In this document: piece after piece, positions 33,526 through 43,607 of the stretch
Position numbering within the stretch: position 1 is the first letter of the stretch
Layout: each line of letters begins with the position of its first letter
Assembly (NCBI RefSeq): GCF_039521745.1
Contig: NZ_BAAACT010000153.1
Length of the DNA stretch: 64,000 nt
Direction: 5' to 3' (one strand)
Source of the DNA: Faecalicatena contorta
Lineage (GTDB): Bacteria > Bacillota > Clostridia > Lachnospirales > Lachnospiraceae
The notes under the pieces: model-generated
Told to the model about the DNA's origin: nothing
The model's database searches: none
The model's input: the letters and a program-made list of their open reading frames with translations, nothing else
Program-made: the position numbers and the translations under genes

Positions 33526-36372
33526 TCAATCCCGATTCAGCACCCCTTTGATATATTTACCTGTGTAGGATTGTGGATTCTCAGCGATTTCTTCCGGTGT
33601 TCCGGTTGCGACTACGGTTCCGCCTTTGTCGCCCCCTTCCGGGCCTATATCGATGATGTAATCGGCAGTTTTGATGACATCCAGGTTGTGTTCAATTACG
33701 ATGACGGTGTTGCCGTCCCCGGAGAGCCGCCTCAGGATTTCGGTCAGTTTGTGGACATCGGCGAAGTGGAGGCCGGTTGTTGGTTCGTCCAGGATGTAGA
33801 CTGTCTTTCCTGTGCTGCGTCTGCTCAGTTCAGATGCCAGTTTGATCCTCTGGGCTTCGCCGCCCGATAATTCAGTAGAGGGCTGTCCCAGGCGGATGTA
33901 GGAAAGGCCCACATCGTTGAGGGTCTCCATCTTTCTCCGGATGCTTGGAACATGCTCGAAGAACTGCAGGGCCTCCTCTACGGTCATATTGAGTACGTCA
34001 TAGATTGTCTTTCCTTTGTATTTAACTTCCAGAGTCTCGCGGTTGTAGCGCTTGCCTCCACAGACTTCGCAGGGGACGTATACGTCCGGAAGGAAATGCA
34101 TCTCGATCTTCAGGATCCCATCGCCGCTGCAGGCCTCACAGCGTCCGCCCTTGACGTTGAAACTGAAACGCCCCTTTTTGTAGCCGCGCGCCTTGGCGTC
34201 GGGAGTTGATGCAAACAGATCACGGATCAGATCGAAGACTCCGGTATAAGTTGCAGGATTGGAACGGGGAGTACGCCCGATCGGGGACTGATCGATATCG
34301 ATTACTTTATCGACCTGATCCAATCCTTCGATGCGCTTGTGTTTCCCCGGGATTGTCCTTGCACGGTTGAGTTCCTTGGCCAGTTTCTTGTAAAGGATTT
34401 CGTTTACAAGAGAACTCTTACCCGAACCGGAAACACCTGTCACACAGGTCATAATTCCAAGTGGAATGTCTACATCAATATTTTTCAGGTTATTCTGCTG
34501 TGCACCGATAATTCTGAGGTATCCGGCAGGCTGTTCTCTCTTTTCGGGAATTGGTATTTTGATCTTGCCGCTCAGATAGGCTCCGGTGATGGAGTTCTTG
34601 TTTTTCATGATTTCCTGCGCGGTTCCGACGGCGATCACTTCTCCGCCGTGCTCGCCTGCGCCGGGGCCTATATCCACGATGCAGTCGGCGGCCAGCATGG
34701 TGTCCTCATCGTGCTCTACGACAATCAGAGTGTTGCCCAGATCCCGGAGGTGCTTCAGTGTGCCAAGAAGCTTATCGTTGTCCCGCTGATGCAGCCCGAT
34801 GCTCGGCTCATCCAGAATGTAGGCGACGCCTACCAGGCCGGAGCCAATCTGGGTAGCCAGGCGGATCCTCTGGGCCTCCCCGCCGGATAGAGAGGCGGTT
34901 GCCCTTGCCAGCGTCAGGTAATCCAGTCCCACATCCATCAGGAACTGGATCCGGGCCTTGATTTCCTTGAGTATCTGCCCGCCGATCAGCAGCTGTGTCT
35001 CGGTAAGCTGCAGTTCGTGTAAAAACTCCTGCAGTTTATTGATGGACAGAGCGGTAACGGCGGCGATATTCTGACCGCCAACCGTAACGGCCAGAGCCCC
35101 CTTTTTCAGACGCTGCCCTCCACATTCGGAGCAGGGGGTGATATTCATAAAGGTTTCGTATTCTGCCTTCATCGTGTCCGAACCTGTCTCGCGATAACGG
35201 CGTTCCACATTCTTTAGAAGTCCTTCAAAGGCCACATCGTAGACGCCTTCTCCGCGCTGTCCTTTATAATATACCTTTACAGACTTTCCGTTTGTTCCGT
35301 GGATCAGGATGTCATGCACTTTCTTTGGATACTGTTCGAAGGGAGTATCCAGATCAAACTTATATTCCTTGCAGAGAGCATCCAGAATCGCCCTGGTAAA
35401 ACTGGATCTGTCCGTACAGGACTGCCAGCCGATGACTGTGATGGCCCCCTCGCTGATACTGAGCGACGGATTGGGGATGATCAAGTCCTCAGCAAATTCC
35501 ATCTTATATCCCAGGCCGAAGCAGACCGGACATGCACCGAAGGGATTGTTGAAGGAGAAGCTTCTAGGCTCAATCTCTTCAATGCTGATTCCACAGTCCG
35601 GGCAGGCAAAGCTCTGGCTGAAATTCATTGCTTCTCCCCCGATGATATCGACAGTCAGCAGGCCTTCTGCAAGGTTCAGTACACTTTCCACGGAATCTGT
35701 CAGGCGTTTCTCGATACCGGGTTTTACGACAAGACGGTCCACGATAATCTCGATGTTATGCTTAATATTCTTATCCAGGGTAATTTCCTCGGATAATTCA
35801 TACAGGTTTCCGTCGATGCGTACACGCACGTAGCCGCTCCTTTTTGCCCGTTCCAGGAGCTTGGCATGGGTTCCCTTGCGGCCCCTGACTACCGGGGCCA
35901 TAAGCTGGATTTTTGTTCCCTCGGGCAGGTTCATGACCTGATCCACCATCTGGTCCACGGTCTGCTTCATAATCTCTTTGCCGCATTTGGGACAGTGGGG
36001 GATACCGATGCGCGCGTAGAGAAGACGAAAATAGTCGTAGATTTCCGTAACAGTTCCAACTGTAGAACGGGGGTTGTGATTCGTTGATTTCTGGTCAATG
36101 GAAATTGCGGGAGAAAGCCCTTCAATGCTCTCCACATTAGGCTTTTCCATCTGGCCCAGAAATTGCCTTGCGTAAGAGGAGAGTGATTCCATATATCTGC
36201 GCTGTCCTTCCGCATAAATCGTATCAAATGCAAGGGAGGACTTCCCGGAGCCGCTGAGTCCGGTCAGAACGACGAGTTCATTTCTGGGAATATCCAAATC
36301 TATATTCTTTAGGTTGTTTTCATTTGCGCCGCGTATCTTAATGTACTTTCTGGCGTCCATTTTTTTGCCCAT
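33526..36372 (-). CDS. uvrA: Excinuclease ABC subunit A
   Basis: The 948-residue damage-recognition ATPase of nucleotide excision repair has two ABC modules: Walker A GLSGSGKSS near residue 39 and GVSGSGKSS near 645, with ABC signatures LSGGEAQRIRLA and LSGGEAQRIKLA. Zinc-binding cysteine pairs appear as CPKCGKE, CSECGGQ and CEACSG. Start ATG at 36372 has AGGAAGG 7 nt upstream. It lies 44 bp after uvrB, forming a uvrBA operon. Confidence 0.98.
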   Translation of the reverse strand: MGKKMDARKYIKIRGANENNLKNIDLDIPRNELVVLTGLSGSGKSSLAFDTIYAEGQRRYMESLSSYARQFLGQMEKPNVESIEGLSPAISIDQKSTNHNPRSTVGTVTEIYDYFRLLYARIGIPHCPKCGKEIMKQTVDQMVDQVMNLPEGTKIQLMAPVVRGRKGTHAKLLERAKRSGYVRVRIDGNLYELSEEITLDKNIKHNIEIIVDRLVVKPGIEKRLTDSVESVLNLAEGLLTVDIIGGEAMNFSQSFACPDCGISIEEIEPRSFSFNNPFGACPVCFGLGYKMEFAEDLIIPNPSLSISEGAITVIGWQSCTDRSSFTRAILDALCKEYKFDLDTPFEQYPKKVHDILIHGTNGKSVKVYYKGQRGEGVYDVAFEGLLKNVERRYRETGSDTMKAEYETFMNITPCSECGGQRLKKGALAVTVGGQNIAAVTALSINKLQEFLHELQLTETQLLIGGQILKEIKARIQFLMDVGLDYLTLARATASLSGGEAQRIRLATQIGSGLVGVAYILDEPSIGLHQRDNDKLLGTLKHLRDLGNTLIVVEHDEDTMLAADCIVDIGPGAGEHGGEVIAVGTAQEIMKNKNSITGAYLSGKIKIPIPEKREQPAGYLRIIGAQQNNLKNIDVDIPLGIMTCVTGVSGSGKSSLVNEILYKKLAKELNRARTIPGKHKRIEGLDQVDKVIDIDQSPIGRTPRSNPATYTGVFDLIRDLFASTPDAKARGYKKGRFSFNVKGGRCEACSGDGILKIEMHFLPDVYVPCEVCGGKRYNRETLEVKYKGKTIYDVLNMTVEEALQFFEHVPSIRRKMETLNDVGLSYIRLGQPSTELSGGEAQRIKLASELSRRSTGKTVYILDEPTTGLHFADVHKLTEILRRLSGDGNTVIVIEHNLDVIKTADYIIDIGPEGGDKGGTVVATGTPEEIAENPQSYTGKYIKGVLNRD

Positions 36373-36416
36373 TTGCTATCCTTCCTGTTCCTTCTAAATG
36401 TATTTATAATGCTCTG

Positions 36417-38405
36417 TCAGTCGTCCATATCGTTCAGGACTTTCTTGAGTTCCACCAGCTTATCTCTCAGCTCAGCAGCGGACTCGAAGTTCAGTTCTGC
36501 GGCAGCCTTTTTCATCTGTTTTGACAGGTCTCCAATTAATTTTTCCAGTTCTTTCCGGCTCATGGATTCCGGATCTTTTTCCATCCGCAACTCCTCTGCG
36601 GCAACTTTCTTGGAAATACTGATCAGGTCACGTACAGATTTACGGATCGTCTGCGGTGTGATTCCATGCTCCTCATTGTACTTCATCTGTATCTCGCGGC
36701 GGCGCTGCGTCTCATCCATGGCTGTCCGCATGGAATCTGTTATGGTATCCGCGTACATGATGACATGCCCCTCTGCGTTACGCGCTGCCCGGCCGATCGT
36801 CTGAATCAGAGAAGTGCCGGAACGCAGGAAGCCTTCTTTATCCGCATCCAGGATCGCCACCAATGTGATCTCGGGAATATCCAGCCCCTCCCTCAAAAGG
36901 TTAATGCCCACGAGTACATCAAATACATCCAGACGCATATCCCGGATGATCTCCGAACGCTCCAGGGTATCGATATCAGAGTGCAGGTATTTGACACGGA
37001 TACCCACCTCGCGCATATAGTCGGTCAGGTCCTCGGCCATTCTTTTAGTCAGCGTGGTTACCAGAATCTTATTCTTTTTGGCAACCTCCTTATTCACTTC
37101 TCCGACCAGATCGTCGATCTGCCCCTCCACCGGACGGACCGTAACCTCAGGATCCAACAGCCCTGTGGGGCGGATAACCTGCTCTGTCCGAAGCAGTTCG
37201 TGTTCTTCTTCATAAACACTCGGCGTGGCAGATACAAATAAAACCTGATTGATCTTGCTCTCAAATTCTTCAAAATTGAGCGGACGGTTATCCTTTGCTG
37301 ATGGCAGCCGGAATCCGAAGTCCACGAGGGTTGACTTGCGCGACTGGTCGCCGGAGTACATGCCGCCGATCTGGGGAATGGTCTTGTGGGACTCATCTAT
37401 CATGATGATAAAATCATCGGGGAAGTAGTCAATCAGAGTGTAGGGCGGCTGCCCGGGAGCAAGCCCGGCCAGATGGCGGGAATAGTTTTCAATGCCGGAA
37501 CAGAATCCGGTCTCCTTTAGCATCTCAATATCAAAGTTTGTGCGCTCGGCAATTCGCTGTGCTTCCAGCAGCTTATCCTGGCGCTTGAATTCCTTAACGC
37601 GCTCTTCCAGCTCTGCCTCGATGGCGGTTACCGCGCGGGCGATATTCTCCTTGTCCACAACATAATGAGATGCGGGAAAGATTGCGATGTGCTTCAGTTC
37701 ATCCTTGATCTCCCCGGTCAGGACGTCAATCTCGGTAATCCGTTCCACCTCATCCCCGAACCATTCGATGCGGATCGCGGTATCTTCGGAGTAAGCAGGA
37801 ATCACCTCCAGAACGTCACCCCGCACCCGGAAGGTGCCGCGGTGGAAATCCATTTCATTTCTGTCATACTGAATCTCAATGAGTTTTGCCATGACTTCAT
37901 CTCTGTCCCGCGTCATGCCCGGGCGCAGTGAAATCACCATGTTCTGGTAGTCCATCGGGCTTCCCAGTCCATAGATACAGGATACGCTGGCTACGATGAT
38001 CACATCCCGCCGTTCCGCCAGGGCCATAGTGGCGGACAGACGGAGCTTGTCGATCTCGTCATTGATCGCCGAATCCTTGGCAATATATGTGTCTGATGAG
38101 GGGACATAGGCTTCCGGCTGATAATAATCGTAGTACGACACGAAATATTCGACCGCATTGTTGGGGAAGAATTCCTTAAACTCACCGTATAGCTGTGCAG
38201 CCAGAGTCTTGTTGTGGGCGATGATCAGAGTGGGCCTGTTCAGCGCCTGAATCACGTTGGCCATGGTAAATGTCTTACCGGAACCGGTAACTCCGAGCAG
38301 AGTTTCAAATTGATTGCCCTCTTTAAACCCGCGCACCAGCTCAGCAATGGCCTGGGGTTGGTCGCCTGTGGGCTGATATTCCGATACAAGTTTAAAATGA
38401 TCCAT
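36417..38405 (-). CDS. uvrB: Excinuclease ABC subunit B
   Basis: The 662-residue helicase-like protein verifies damage and recruits UvrC. Walker A GVTGSGKT is near residue 37, the beta-hairpin with YYDYYQPEAY near 95, the DEAD-like IDESH near 338, and the UVR motif near 625-660 (LIGDLSKQMKKAAAELNFE). The ATG at 38405 fits the conserved MDHFKLVSEYQPTGDQP start, with GGAGG 10 nt upstream; an in-frame earlier ATG overlaps that site. Confidence 0.98.
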   Translation of the reverse strand: MDHFKLVSEYQPTGDQPQAIAELVRGFKEGNQFETLLGVTGSGKTFTMANVIQALNRPTLIIAHNKTLAAQLYGEFKEFFPNNAVEYFVSYYDYYQPEAYVPSSDTYIAKDSAINDEIDKLRLSATMALAERRDVIIVASVSCIYGLGSPMDYQNMVISLRPGMTRDRDEVMAKLIEIQYDRNEMDFHRGTFRVRGDVLEVIPAYSEDTAIRIEWFGDEVERITEIDVLTGEIKDELKHIAIFPASHYVVDKENIARAVTAIEAELEERVKEFKRQDKLLEAQRIAERTNFDIEMLKETGFCSGIENYSRHLAGLAPGQPPYTLIDYFPDDFIIMIDESHKTIPQIGGMYSGDQSRKSTLVDFGFRLPSAKDNRPLNFEEFESKINQVLFVSATPSVYEEEHELLRTEQVIRPTGLLDPEVTVRPVEGQIDDLVGEVNKEVAKKNKILVTTLTKRMAEDLTDYMREVGIRVKYLHSDIDTLERSEIIRDMRLDVFDVLVGINLLREGLDIPEITLVAILDADKEGFLRSGTSLIQTIGRAARNAEGHVIMYADTITDSMRTAMDETQRRREIQMKYNEEHGITPQTIRKSVRDLISISKKVAAEELRMEKDPESMSRKELEKLIGDLSKQMKKAAAELNFESAAELRDKLVELKKVLNDMDD

Positions 38406-38476
38406 AAACCCGATACCTCCATATATAAACAATTCCCTAAAATTGGGAGTTTCATACTCTCATAGTGTCAGATATG

Positions 38477-38505
38477 ATTATAGCAGAGGTTCTGGAAAAT
38501 GTACA
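38477..38505 (-). promoter_or_regulatory. Promoter of the uvrBA operon
   Basis: On the minus strand TGTACA (38500-38505), a 17-bp spacer and a perfect TATAAT (38477-38482) with the TGC extension. I see no clear CGAACRNRYGTTYG-type LexA box, though CGAATGTTTGTTC at 38513-38525 resembles half of one just upstream of the -35. Confidence 0.65.
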
Positions 38506-38620
38506 GTAAAAATCGAATGTTTGTTCTGTATAATTCCTAGGACATTTACCCGTTAAGGACGGACTGAACGGGTACGCATCCAGCCCATGGAAACTCGCTT
38601 TCGGTGAGGGGGAGAAAACA

Positions 38621-38648
38621 TTGCAAAGAAGGCTGTTTATGGTATAAT
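38621..38648 (+). promoter_or_regulatory. Promoter of the solute-binding protein/histidine kinase operon
   Basis: TTGCAA (38621-38626), a 16-bp spacer and perfect TATAAT (38643-38648). The leader to the first start codon is about 170 nt and holds only a short CGTG..CACG hairpin followed by TTTTT near 38667-38683. Confidence 0.6.
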
Positions 38649-38826
38649 AAGTGTTAGTGGGATAAGCGTGCCTGCACGTTTTTCAAACGGCGAATGGTGG
38701 TCATGAATCTCAGATTCAGAATATCTTGATACTGATTCGATATTGAACGGGGTTCATATTTTAAATAAAATTATCTGTGCATGCTATTGACTGGCAATTC
38801 GGAAAATGAGCGAAAGGATAGAAGAT

Positions 38827-40098
38827 ATGAAAAAAAGAATGATTGCTCTACTGATCCTTTCCGCCTTTATACTGTGCGTATTATCCGGATGCAAAGAGAA
38901 CAGCAGAGTCGTAAACTATGAGGGGCAGGACAGAGAAACTACAACCATTACCTTTTTTGGCAATAAGTATGAACCAGAAAACGTTATGGTCATAGAGGAG
39001 ATTATATCCGGCTTTATGACAGAGAATCCCGGTTTCCGAGTTTCCTATGAAAGCCTGAAAGGATCCGAATATTTTGACGCATTAAGAAAACGGATGGCTT
39101 CCGGCAAGGGAAACGATGTATTTATGGTAAATCACGATATCCTGCTGGAGCTGCAGCATAAAAGGCAGGTGGCGGATTTGTCATCGCTCAGCGTGATCCC
39201 GGAGTATACCGGGCAGATGCGCAGCCAAATGGAGCAGAATGGGAAAATCTACAGGGTGCCTACTACGGTATCCGCGTTTGGGCTGTACTGCAATATGGAT
39301 TTACTCAGGGAACATGGGCAGGAGGTGCCTCAGAATCTCGGGGAATGGGAAGCAGTGTGCAGTTATTTCAAAAACAGAGGGATTACACCGGTGATTGCCA
39401 ACAATGATATTTCCCTGAAGACACTGGCCATTGGGTACGGATTTTACTCTGTCTATCAGGAAGAGCGGCAGGCAGAGGTATTTGATCAGATCAACAGAGG
39501 TGAAGAGACGCTGAGCGGTTATCTGAGTTCCGGGTTTTCTATAGTGGAAAGTTTTATCCGGAAAGGATTTATTGACGGGGAAAAGGCACTCGATACGAAG
39601 AAAACCTCTGATGACCTGGAGGAGTTTATCAAGGGAGAATCGCCCTTTATGCTGACGGGTGCATGGGCGGCCGGGCGCGTCAGCGCGATGCAGCCGGAGT
39701 TCGGCTTTGAGGTACATCCGCTTCCGGTTTTAGAGGACGGCTCTCTGCTGGTGATCAATCCGGATACCAAACTGAGCGTAAATGCCGGCAGCAGGCATAT
39801 AGATGCTGCCATGAAATTTGTAGAGTATTTTACCAGGGCGGAAAATATTCAGAAATTCGCGGATCAGCAGTCTTCATTCAATCCGCTGCAAGGGGAGGAT
39901 CAGGCACCGGCGCAGGAGATCCTGCCGCTGGTGTCCTGTTACAAAAGCGGGCGTACGGTGATAGGTACGGACGCATTACTGGATCTGCCGATCTGGGAGC
40001 TGACTGCTGAAGCATCACAGAGGCTGCTTGCGGGAGAAGCGCTGGATACAGTCATGGATTGGATAGATCTGCAGGCGGAGGAGGACAGGATGCCTTGA
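38827..40098 (+). CDS. Extracellular solute-binding lipoprotein (family 1-like), orphan
   Basis: The 423-residue protein starts with KKRMIALL, a hydrophobic core and the lipobox VLSGC, so it should be anchored outside the membrane. The mature part has the sugar ABC solute-binding pattern: ITFFGNKYEPENVMVIEEII, GSEYFDALRKRMASG, AFGLYCNMDLLREHG, LTGAWAAG near residue 277 and AMKFVEYFTRAENIQKFAD near 340. There are no permease genes nearby. Its stop overlaps the start of a hybrid histidine kinase, so it most likely delivers a ligand signal to that sensor. I start at the ATG at 38827, with AAAGGA 8 nt upstream. Confidence 0.88.
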   Translation: MKKRMIALLILSAFILCVLSGCKENSRVVNYEGQDRETTTITFFGNKYEPENVMVIEEIISGFMTENPGFRVSYESLKGSEYFDALRKRMASGKGNDVFMVNHDILLELQHKRQVADLSSLSVIPEYTGQMRSQMEQNGKIYRVPTTVSAFGLYCNMDLLREHGQEVPQNLGEWEAVCSYFKNRGITPVIANNDISLKTLAIGYGFYSVYQEERQAEVFDQINRGEETLSGYLSSGFSIVESFIRKGFIDGEKALDTKKTSDDLEEFIKGESPFMLTGAWAAGRVSAMQPEFGFEVHPLPVLEDGSLLVINPDTKLSVNAGSRHIDAAMKFVEYFTRAENIQKFADQQSSFNPLQGEDQAPAQEILPLVSCYKSGRTVIGTDALLDLPIWELTAEASQRLLAGEALDTVMDWIDLQAEEDRMP

Positions 40099-43000
40099 AA
40101 AAGAATGAAGCAACAGAATCGAAAAAATCAAAATTGTTCATTGTGACCGCAGCGCTCGTCACAGGCGTTTTGCTCGGCGTCATAACAGCGTTTTTTGTAA
40201 GGGCGGTACAGCGCCAGCTGTGGCAGCAGTCGATGGCTTCCATTATGGAGAGTACCCAGCAGGGACGCAACACGCTGCAGATTCAGCTACAAGGGGAATA
40301 CGAAGTGATGGGAACCGTGGCATCGCATTTAAGGGGATATGCTGGTACGCAGTCCGCCGAACTGGACGAATGTTTAAGGAATTACAGTGCGGTGGATACA
40401 GGAATCCTCCTGTATCTGGAGAATGCAGCATGCTATCCGGATAATCTGGGGATTGATGAAAACTTAACGGAAATACTTGAGAAGAATGACCAGAAACAGG
40501 GAATCATTGCCCCGCATATCAGCAGTGTTACTGGTGTCAATGTGTTTAACTTGTTTGTTCGAGTGACGCTGAAAGACGGTACAAAAGGATATCTTATCAA
40601 AGAGTATGAGGTGGATCGGATCGTTGACACATTTACTGTTTCGTTCTATCAGGACACAGGCTTTTCCTATGTGTTGGATACAGACGGCAATATCCTCATC
40701 CGGCCGCCCCATCCCAACAGTAACAAAACCGTACAGAATCTCTTTGATATGCTGCAGGTACCTGAAAACAGCCAGACCGGGCTGGAACGTTTTACACAGT
40801 CGCTGAGGGAGGGGAAAACGGGATGGGCTACCTTTACCTATCAGGAAGAAAGTACTGTTTTCTGTTATATCCCTTTGAATCTGGATACCGACTGGTATTT
40901 GGTTTCCATTATCCCTTCCGCCGTTGTGAATAAGCAGACCAGCCAGATTATAATGCGCACATTTGCATTGATTGGCTGTATTATCCTGGGGATAGCCCTG
41001 CTGGTGCTGCTGTATTTTCGTTATGTAAACCGGGCGAACCACAGGCTCCGCAATCAGGCGGAGTATATCAGCCACCTGTATAATGCTGTTCCTGAGGGAA
41101 TTCTCCTTACGACATCGGAGGAGCCGTACCGGTTTCTGCAGGTCAATGATGAGGGGCTTCGCCTTCTGGGATTTCCGGAAGGATCTCCGAACAACACCCT
41201 GGAAGGAAAGAGCCTTCGGTGCATGGCACATTCGGAGGATTATGAAAGAGCGGTGCAGTTGTTTCAGGATACGGCAGGGAATGGGCATAAGAACGTTTTT
41301 GAAATCCGGGTCAGAAAAAAGAATGATTCTTACTTTTGGGCGGCCGGAATTGTGGAGAAAACTCTGAATCAAAATGGTCATCCGGTGTTCATCATTGCCT
41401 TTCACGATATTACCGAGGAAAAGCTGGCGAAAGAAGAGGCTAAGCGCAGGGATCTGCAGGAGCGTTTAACACTGGTGGGAGCGATCTCCAATGCGTATCC
41501 TTTGATTATCAGCCTTAACCTGACCCTTGATACTCTGAAGTTTGTGTATATCAGGCCAGGACTGCTGCTCGCCATTGGAGAACAGCAGTCTTACAGCGAG
41601 TTGTATGCAGATATGGCGCCGGCCGTCCATGAAGACCATCGGGAGCATTTTAAGCAGCGTTTCGCGCCCGAGCAGCTTTTGGGCACCCTGGGCGGGGAAA
41701 GACATGAAATCAGCGGGGAATATAAATACCTGCTGGCGGATGGGGAGTATCATTGGATTTCCACTCAGATCATTGAGGTTGACAATCCCTATTCCGAGGA
41801 TAAACTGGCGATCCTGATTTCCCGGAGAATCGATGAGCAGCGATACGAGGAGGAACGGCAGCAGCAGACTTTAAAGAGTGCACTGGAAAGCGCCAGGGCC
41901 GCCAATGTGGCTAAGAGCCAGTTCTTATCAAATATGTCACATGATATCCGTACACCGATGAATGCGGTCATTGGGATGGCTGCGATCGCGGCCGCACATC
42001 CGGATGATCCGGACAGAGTGACGGACTGCCTGAAAAAAATTGATATATCCAGCAGGCATCTGCTCAGCTTGATCAACGATGTGCTGGATATGTCGAAGAT
42101 AGAGAGCAGGAAGATGACAATCAGGGAGGAACCTTTTAATTTTGCCGAATTGGCAACGGATATCATTGAGCTTTTCAGGCCGCAGGCGGCAGAAAGCTGG
42201 CTGAAGCTGGATGTGCATCTGGCGGGACTGAAGAACGAAGCAGTAATAGGGGATTCTCTCCGTATCCGTCAGGTTTATATCAATATACTGAGCAATGCGG
42301 TGAAGTATACGCCTTCGGGAGGGGGAATCCGCGTGGAAGTGTGGCAGGAAAAGGAGATTCATAAGGGATACGCCAGCTTTATATTCCGCTGTTCTGACAC
42401 GGGGATTGGAATGAGCGAGGAGTTCCAAAAGAGACTGTTCGAGCCCTTTGAAAGGGTACAGGATACTACTACCAGCAGGATTGTCGGTACCGGACTGGGG
42501 ATGGCGATTACCAAAAATCTGGTGGACTTGATGGACGGGGATATCCAGGTGGAGAGCGAACTGGGAAAGGGATCTGCCTTTACCGTGAGTATTCCGCTAA
42601 AGCTGCAGGAAGAAGAATCGGAGGCAGTCCCCAAGGAATGGAGAGGGGTACGTTGTCTGATTGTGGACGGCGACCCGCAGGTCAGTGAAAGCATGGCGGA
42701 ATTGTTGGAAGACATGGGAATGCATGCCGGCTCTGCCGCCTCTGTGCGAGAAGCTGTTTCCTTTGTTTTACAGGCGAAGGAAACGCAGGATCCGATTCGG
42801 CTGGTGATACTGGATCTGGAGATGCCGGATATGGATGGGGGTGCTGCCGCACGGTGTATCCGGGACGCGCTGGGAAATGATATTCCTGCGATTGTTATGA
42901 CGGCATATGATTGGTCGGGATTAGAGAGCGAAGCCCGCAGCTGCGGCGCGGCAGCGATTCTAACTAAGCCTTTTTACCGCAGGAAAATATCCGGTCTGCT

Positions 43001-43454
43001 TAGGCAACTAAGCGGGGACGAGGAGTTGACCAATCCGATATTCAGCGGAACTGCCGGTGATTTCAATGGAAAACGAGTTCTGATCGTAGAAGATAACGAA
43101 ATAAATCTGGAGATTGCACGCACACTGATAGAAGAGAGCGGCGTCCAGGTGGAGGAGGCAAATAATGGGGAGGAAGCTGTGCGGAAAGTATCGGAATCTG
43201 AGGAAGGGTATTATGATTTGATTTTCATGGATATCCAAATGCCGGTCATGGACGGATATCAGGCAACAAAGGTGATTCGGGCCCTGAACCGGGATGACGT
43301 ATTGACCCTGCCGATCGTGGCAATGACGGCCAATGCATTTCAGGAAGACGTATGCGACGCGCTGCAGGCGGGAATGAACGTACATCTTGCGAAGCCGGTT
43401 GACGTGGCAGAACTGGGTCAAATCCTGCAGCGATTCCTGGGACAGAATATGTAA
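40095..43454 (+). CDS. Hybrid sensor histidine kinase with two receiver domains
   Basis: The 1119-residue protein starts at a TTG overlapping the upstream TGA (TTGA), with GGAGGAGG 10 nt upstream. Order: TM1 (about 13-35), extracytoplasmic Cache-like sensor (36-280), TM2 (283-307), PAS (320-440), second PAS-like region (455-590), HisKA with His near 616 (SNMSHDIRTP), HATPase (N box ILSNAVKYTP, DTGIGM, GTGLGMAI), receiver 1 (about 855-980, Asp near 907, LVILDLEMPDMDG) and receiver 2 (about 995-1115, Asp near 1046, FMDIQMPVMDG). No DNA-binding or enzymatic output domain, so signal must pass to another protein. In receiver 1 the usual N-terminal acidic DD pair reads VDGD. Confidence 0.93.
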   Translation: MKKNEATESKKSKLFIVTAALVTGVLLGVITAFFVRAVQRQLWQQSMASIMESTQQGRNTLQIQLQGEYEVMGTVASHLRGYAGTQSAELDECLRNYSAVDTGILLYLENAACYPDNLGIDENLTEILEKNDQKQGIIAPHISSVTGVNVFNLFVRVTLKDGTKGYLIKEYEVDRIVDTFTVSFYQDTGFSYVLDTDGNILIRPPHPNSNKTVQNLFDMLQVPENSQTGLERFTQSLREGKTGWATFTYQEESTVFCYIPLNLDTDWYLVSIIPSAVVNKQTSQIIMRTFALIGCIILGIALLVLLYFRYVNRANHRLRNQAEYISHLYNAVPEGILLTTSEEPYRFLQVNDEGLRLLGFPEGSPNNTLEGKSLRCMAHSEDYERAVQLFQDTAGNGHKNVFEIRVRKKNDSYFWAAGIVEKTLNQNGHPVFIIAFHDITEEKLAKEEAKRRDLQERLTLVGAISNAYPLIISLNLTLDTLKFVYIRPGLLLAIGEQQSYSELYADMAPAVHEDHREHFKQRFAPEQLLGTLGGERHEISGEYKYLLADGEYHWISTQIIEVDNPYSEDKLAILISRRIDEQRYEEERQQQTLKSALESARAANVAKSQFLSNMSHDIRTPMNAVIGMAAIAAAHPDDPDRVTDCLKKIDISSRHLLSLINDVLDMSKIESRKMTIREEPFNFAELATDIIELFRPQAAESWLKLDVHLAGLKNEAVIGDSLRIRQVYINILSNAVKYTPSGGGIRVEVWQEKEIHKGYASFIFRCSDTGIGMSEEFQKRLFEPFERVQDTTTSRIVGTGLGMAITKNLVDLMDGDIQVESELGKGSAFTVSIPLKLQEEESEAVPKEWRGVRCLIVDGDPQVSESMAELLEDMGMHAGSAASVREAVSFVLQAKETQDPIRLVILDLEMPDMDGGAAARCIRDALGNDIPAIVMTAYDWSGLESEARSCGAAAILTKPFYRRKISGLLRQLSGDEELTNPIFSGTAGDFNGKRVLIVEDNEINLEIARTLIEESGVQVEEANNGEEAVRKVSESEEGYYDLIFMDIQMPVMDGYQATKVIRALNRDDVLTLPIVAMTANAFQEDVCDALQAGMNVHLAKPVDVAELGQILQRFLGQNM

Positions 43455-43480
43455 TACTGCAGGTATCAATGTACTAAAAT

Positions 43481-43526
43481 AAGGGAACTGTGCACGATTT
43501 ATTTTATGCAGCAGTTCCCTTTTTGA
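43481..43526. terminator. Bidirectional terminator between the kinase and the MATE gene
   Basis: A 10-bp stem AAGGGAACTG/CAGTTCCCTT with a 21-nt loop has TTTTT on the plus-strand side and a T-rich run (TTATTTTAG) when read on the minus strand, so it can end both convergent transcripts. Confidence 0.8.
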
Positions 43527-43607
43527 CCGATACGTTTTGACTGACAATGAAATGATCTGTTATTCTTCCATATTTACACAGGAACACAGGTAATTATAAA
43601 ACGCTTA

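Noticed and set aside
38506..38530. LexA (SOS) box upstream of uvrBA
   Set aside because: Only half of the clostridial/Bacillus consensus is matched (CGAATGTTTGTTC) and it lies upstream of the -35. Not enough to call.
40464..41405. 313-residue minus-strand frame inside the hybrid kinase gene
   Set aside because: Antisense to the sensor and PAS regions; no ribosome binding site or domain.
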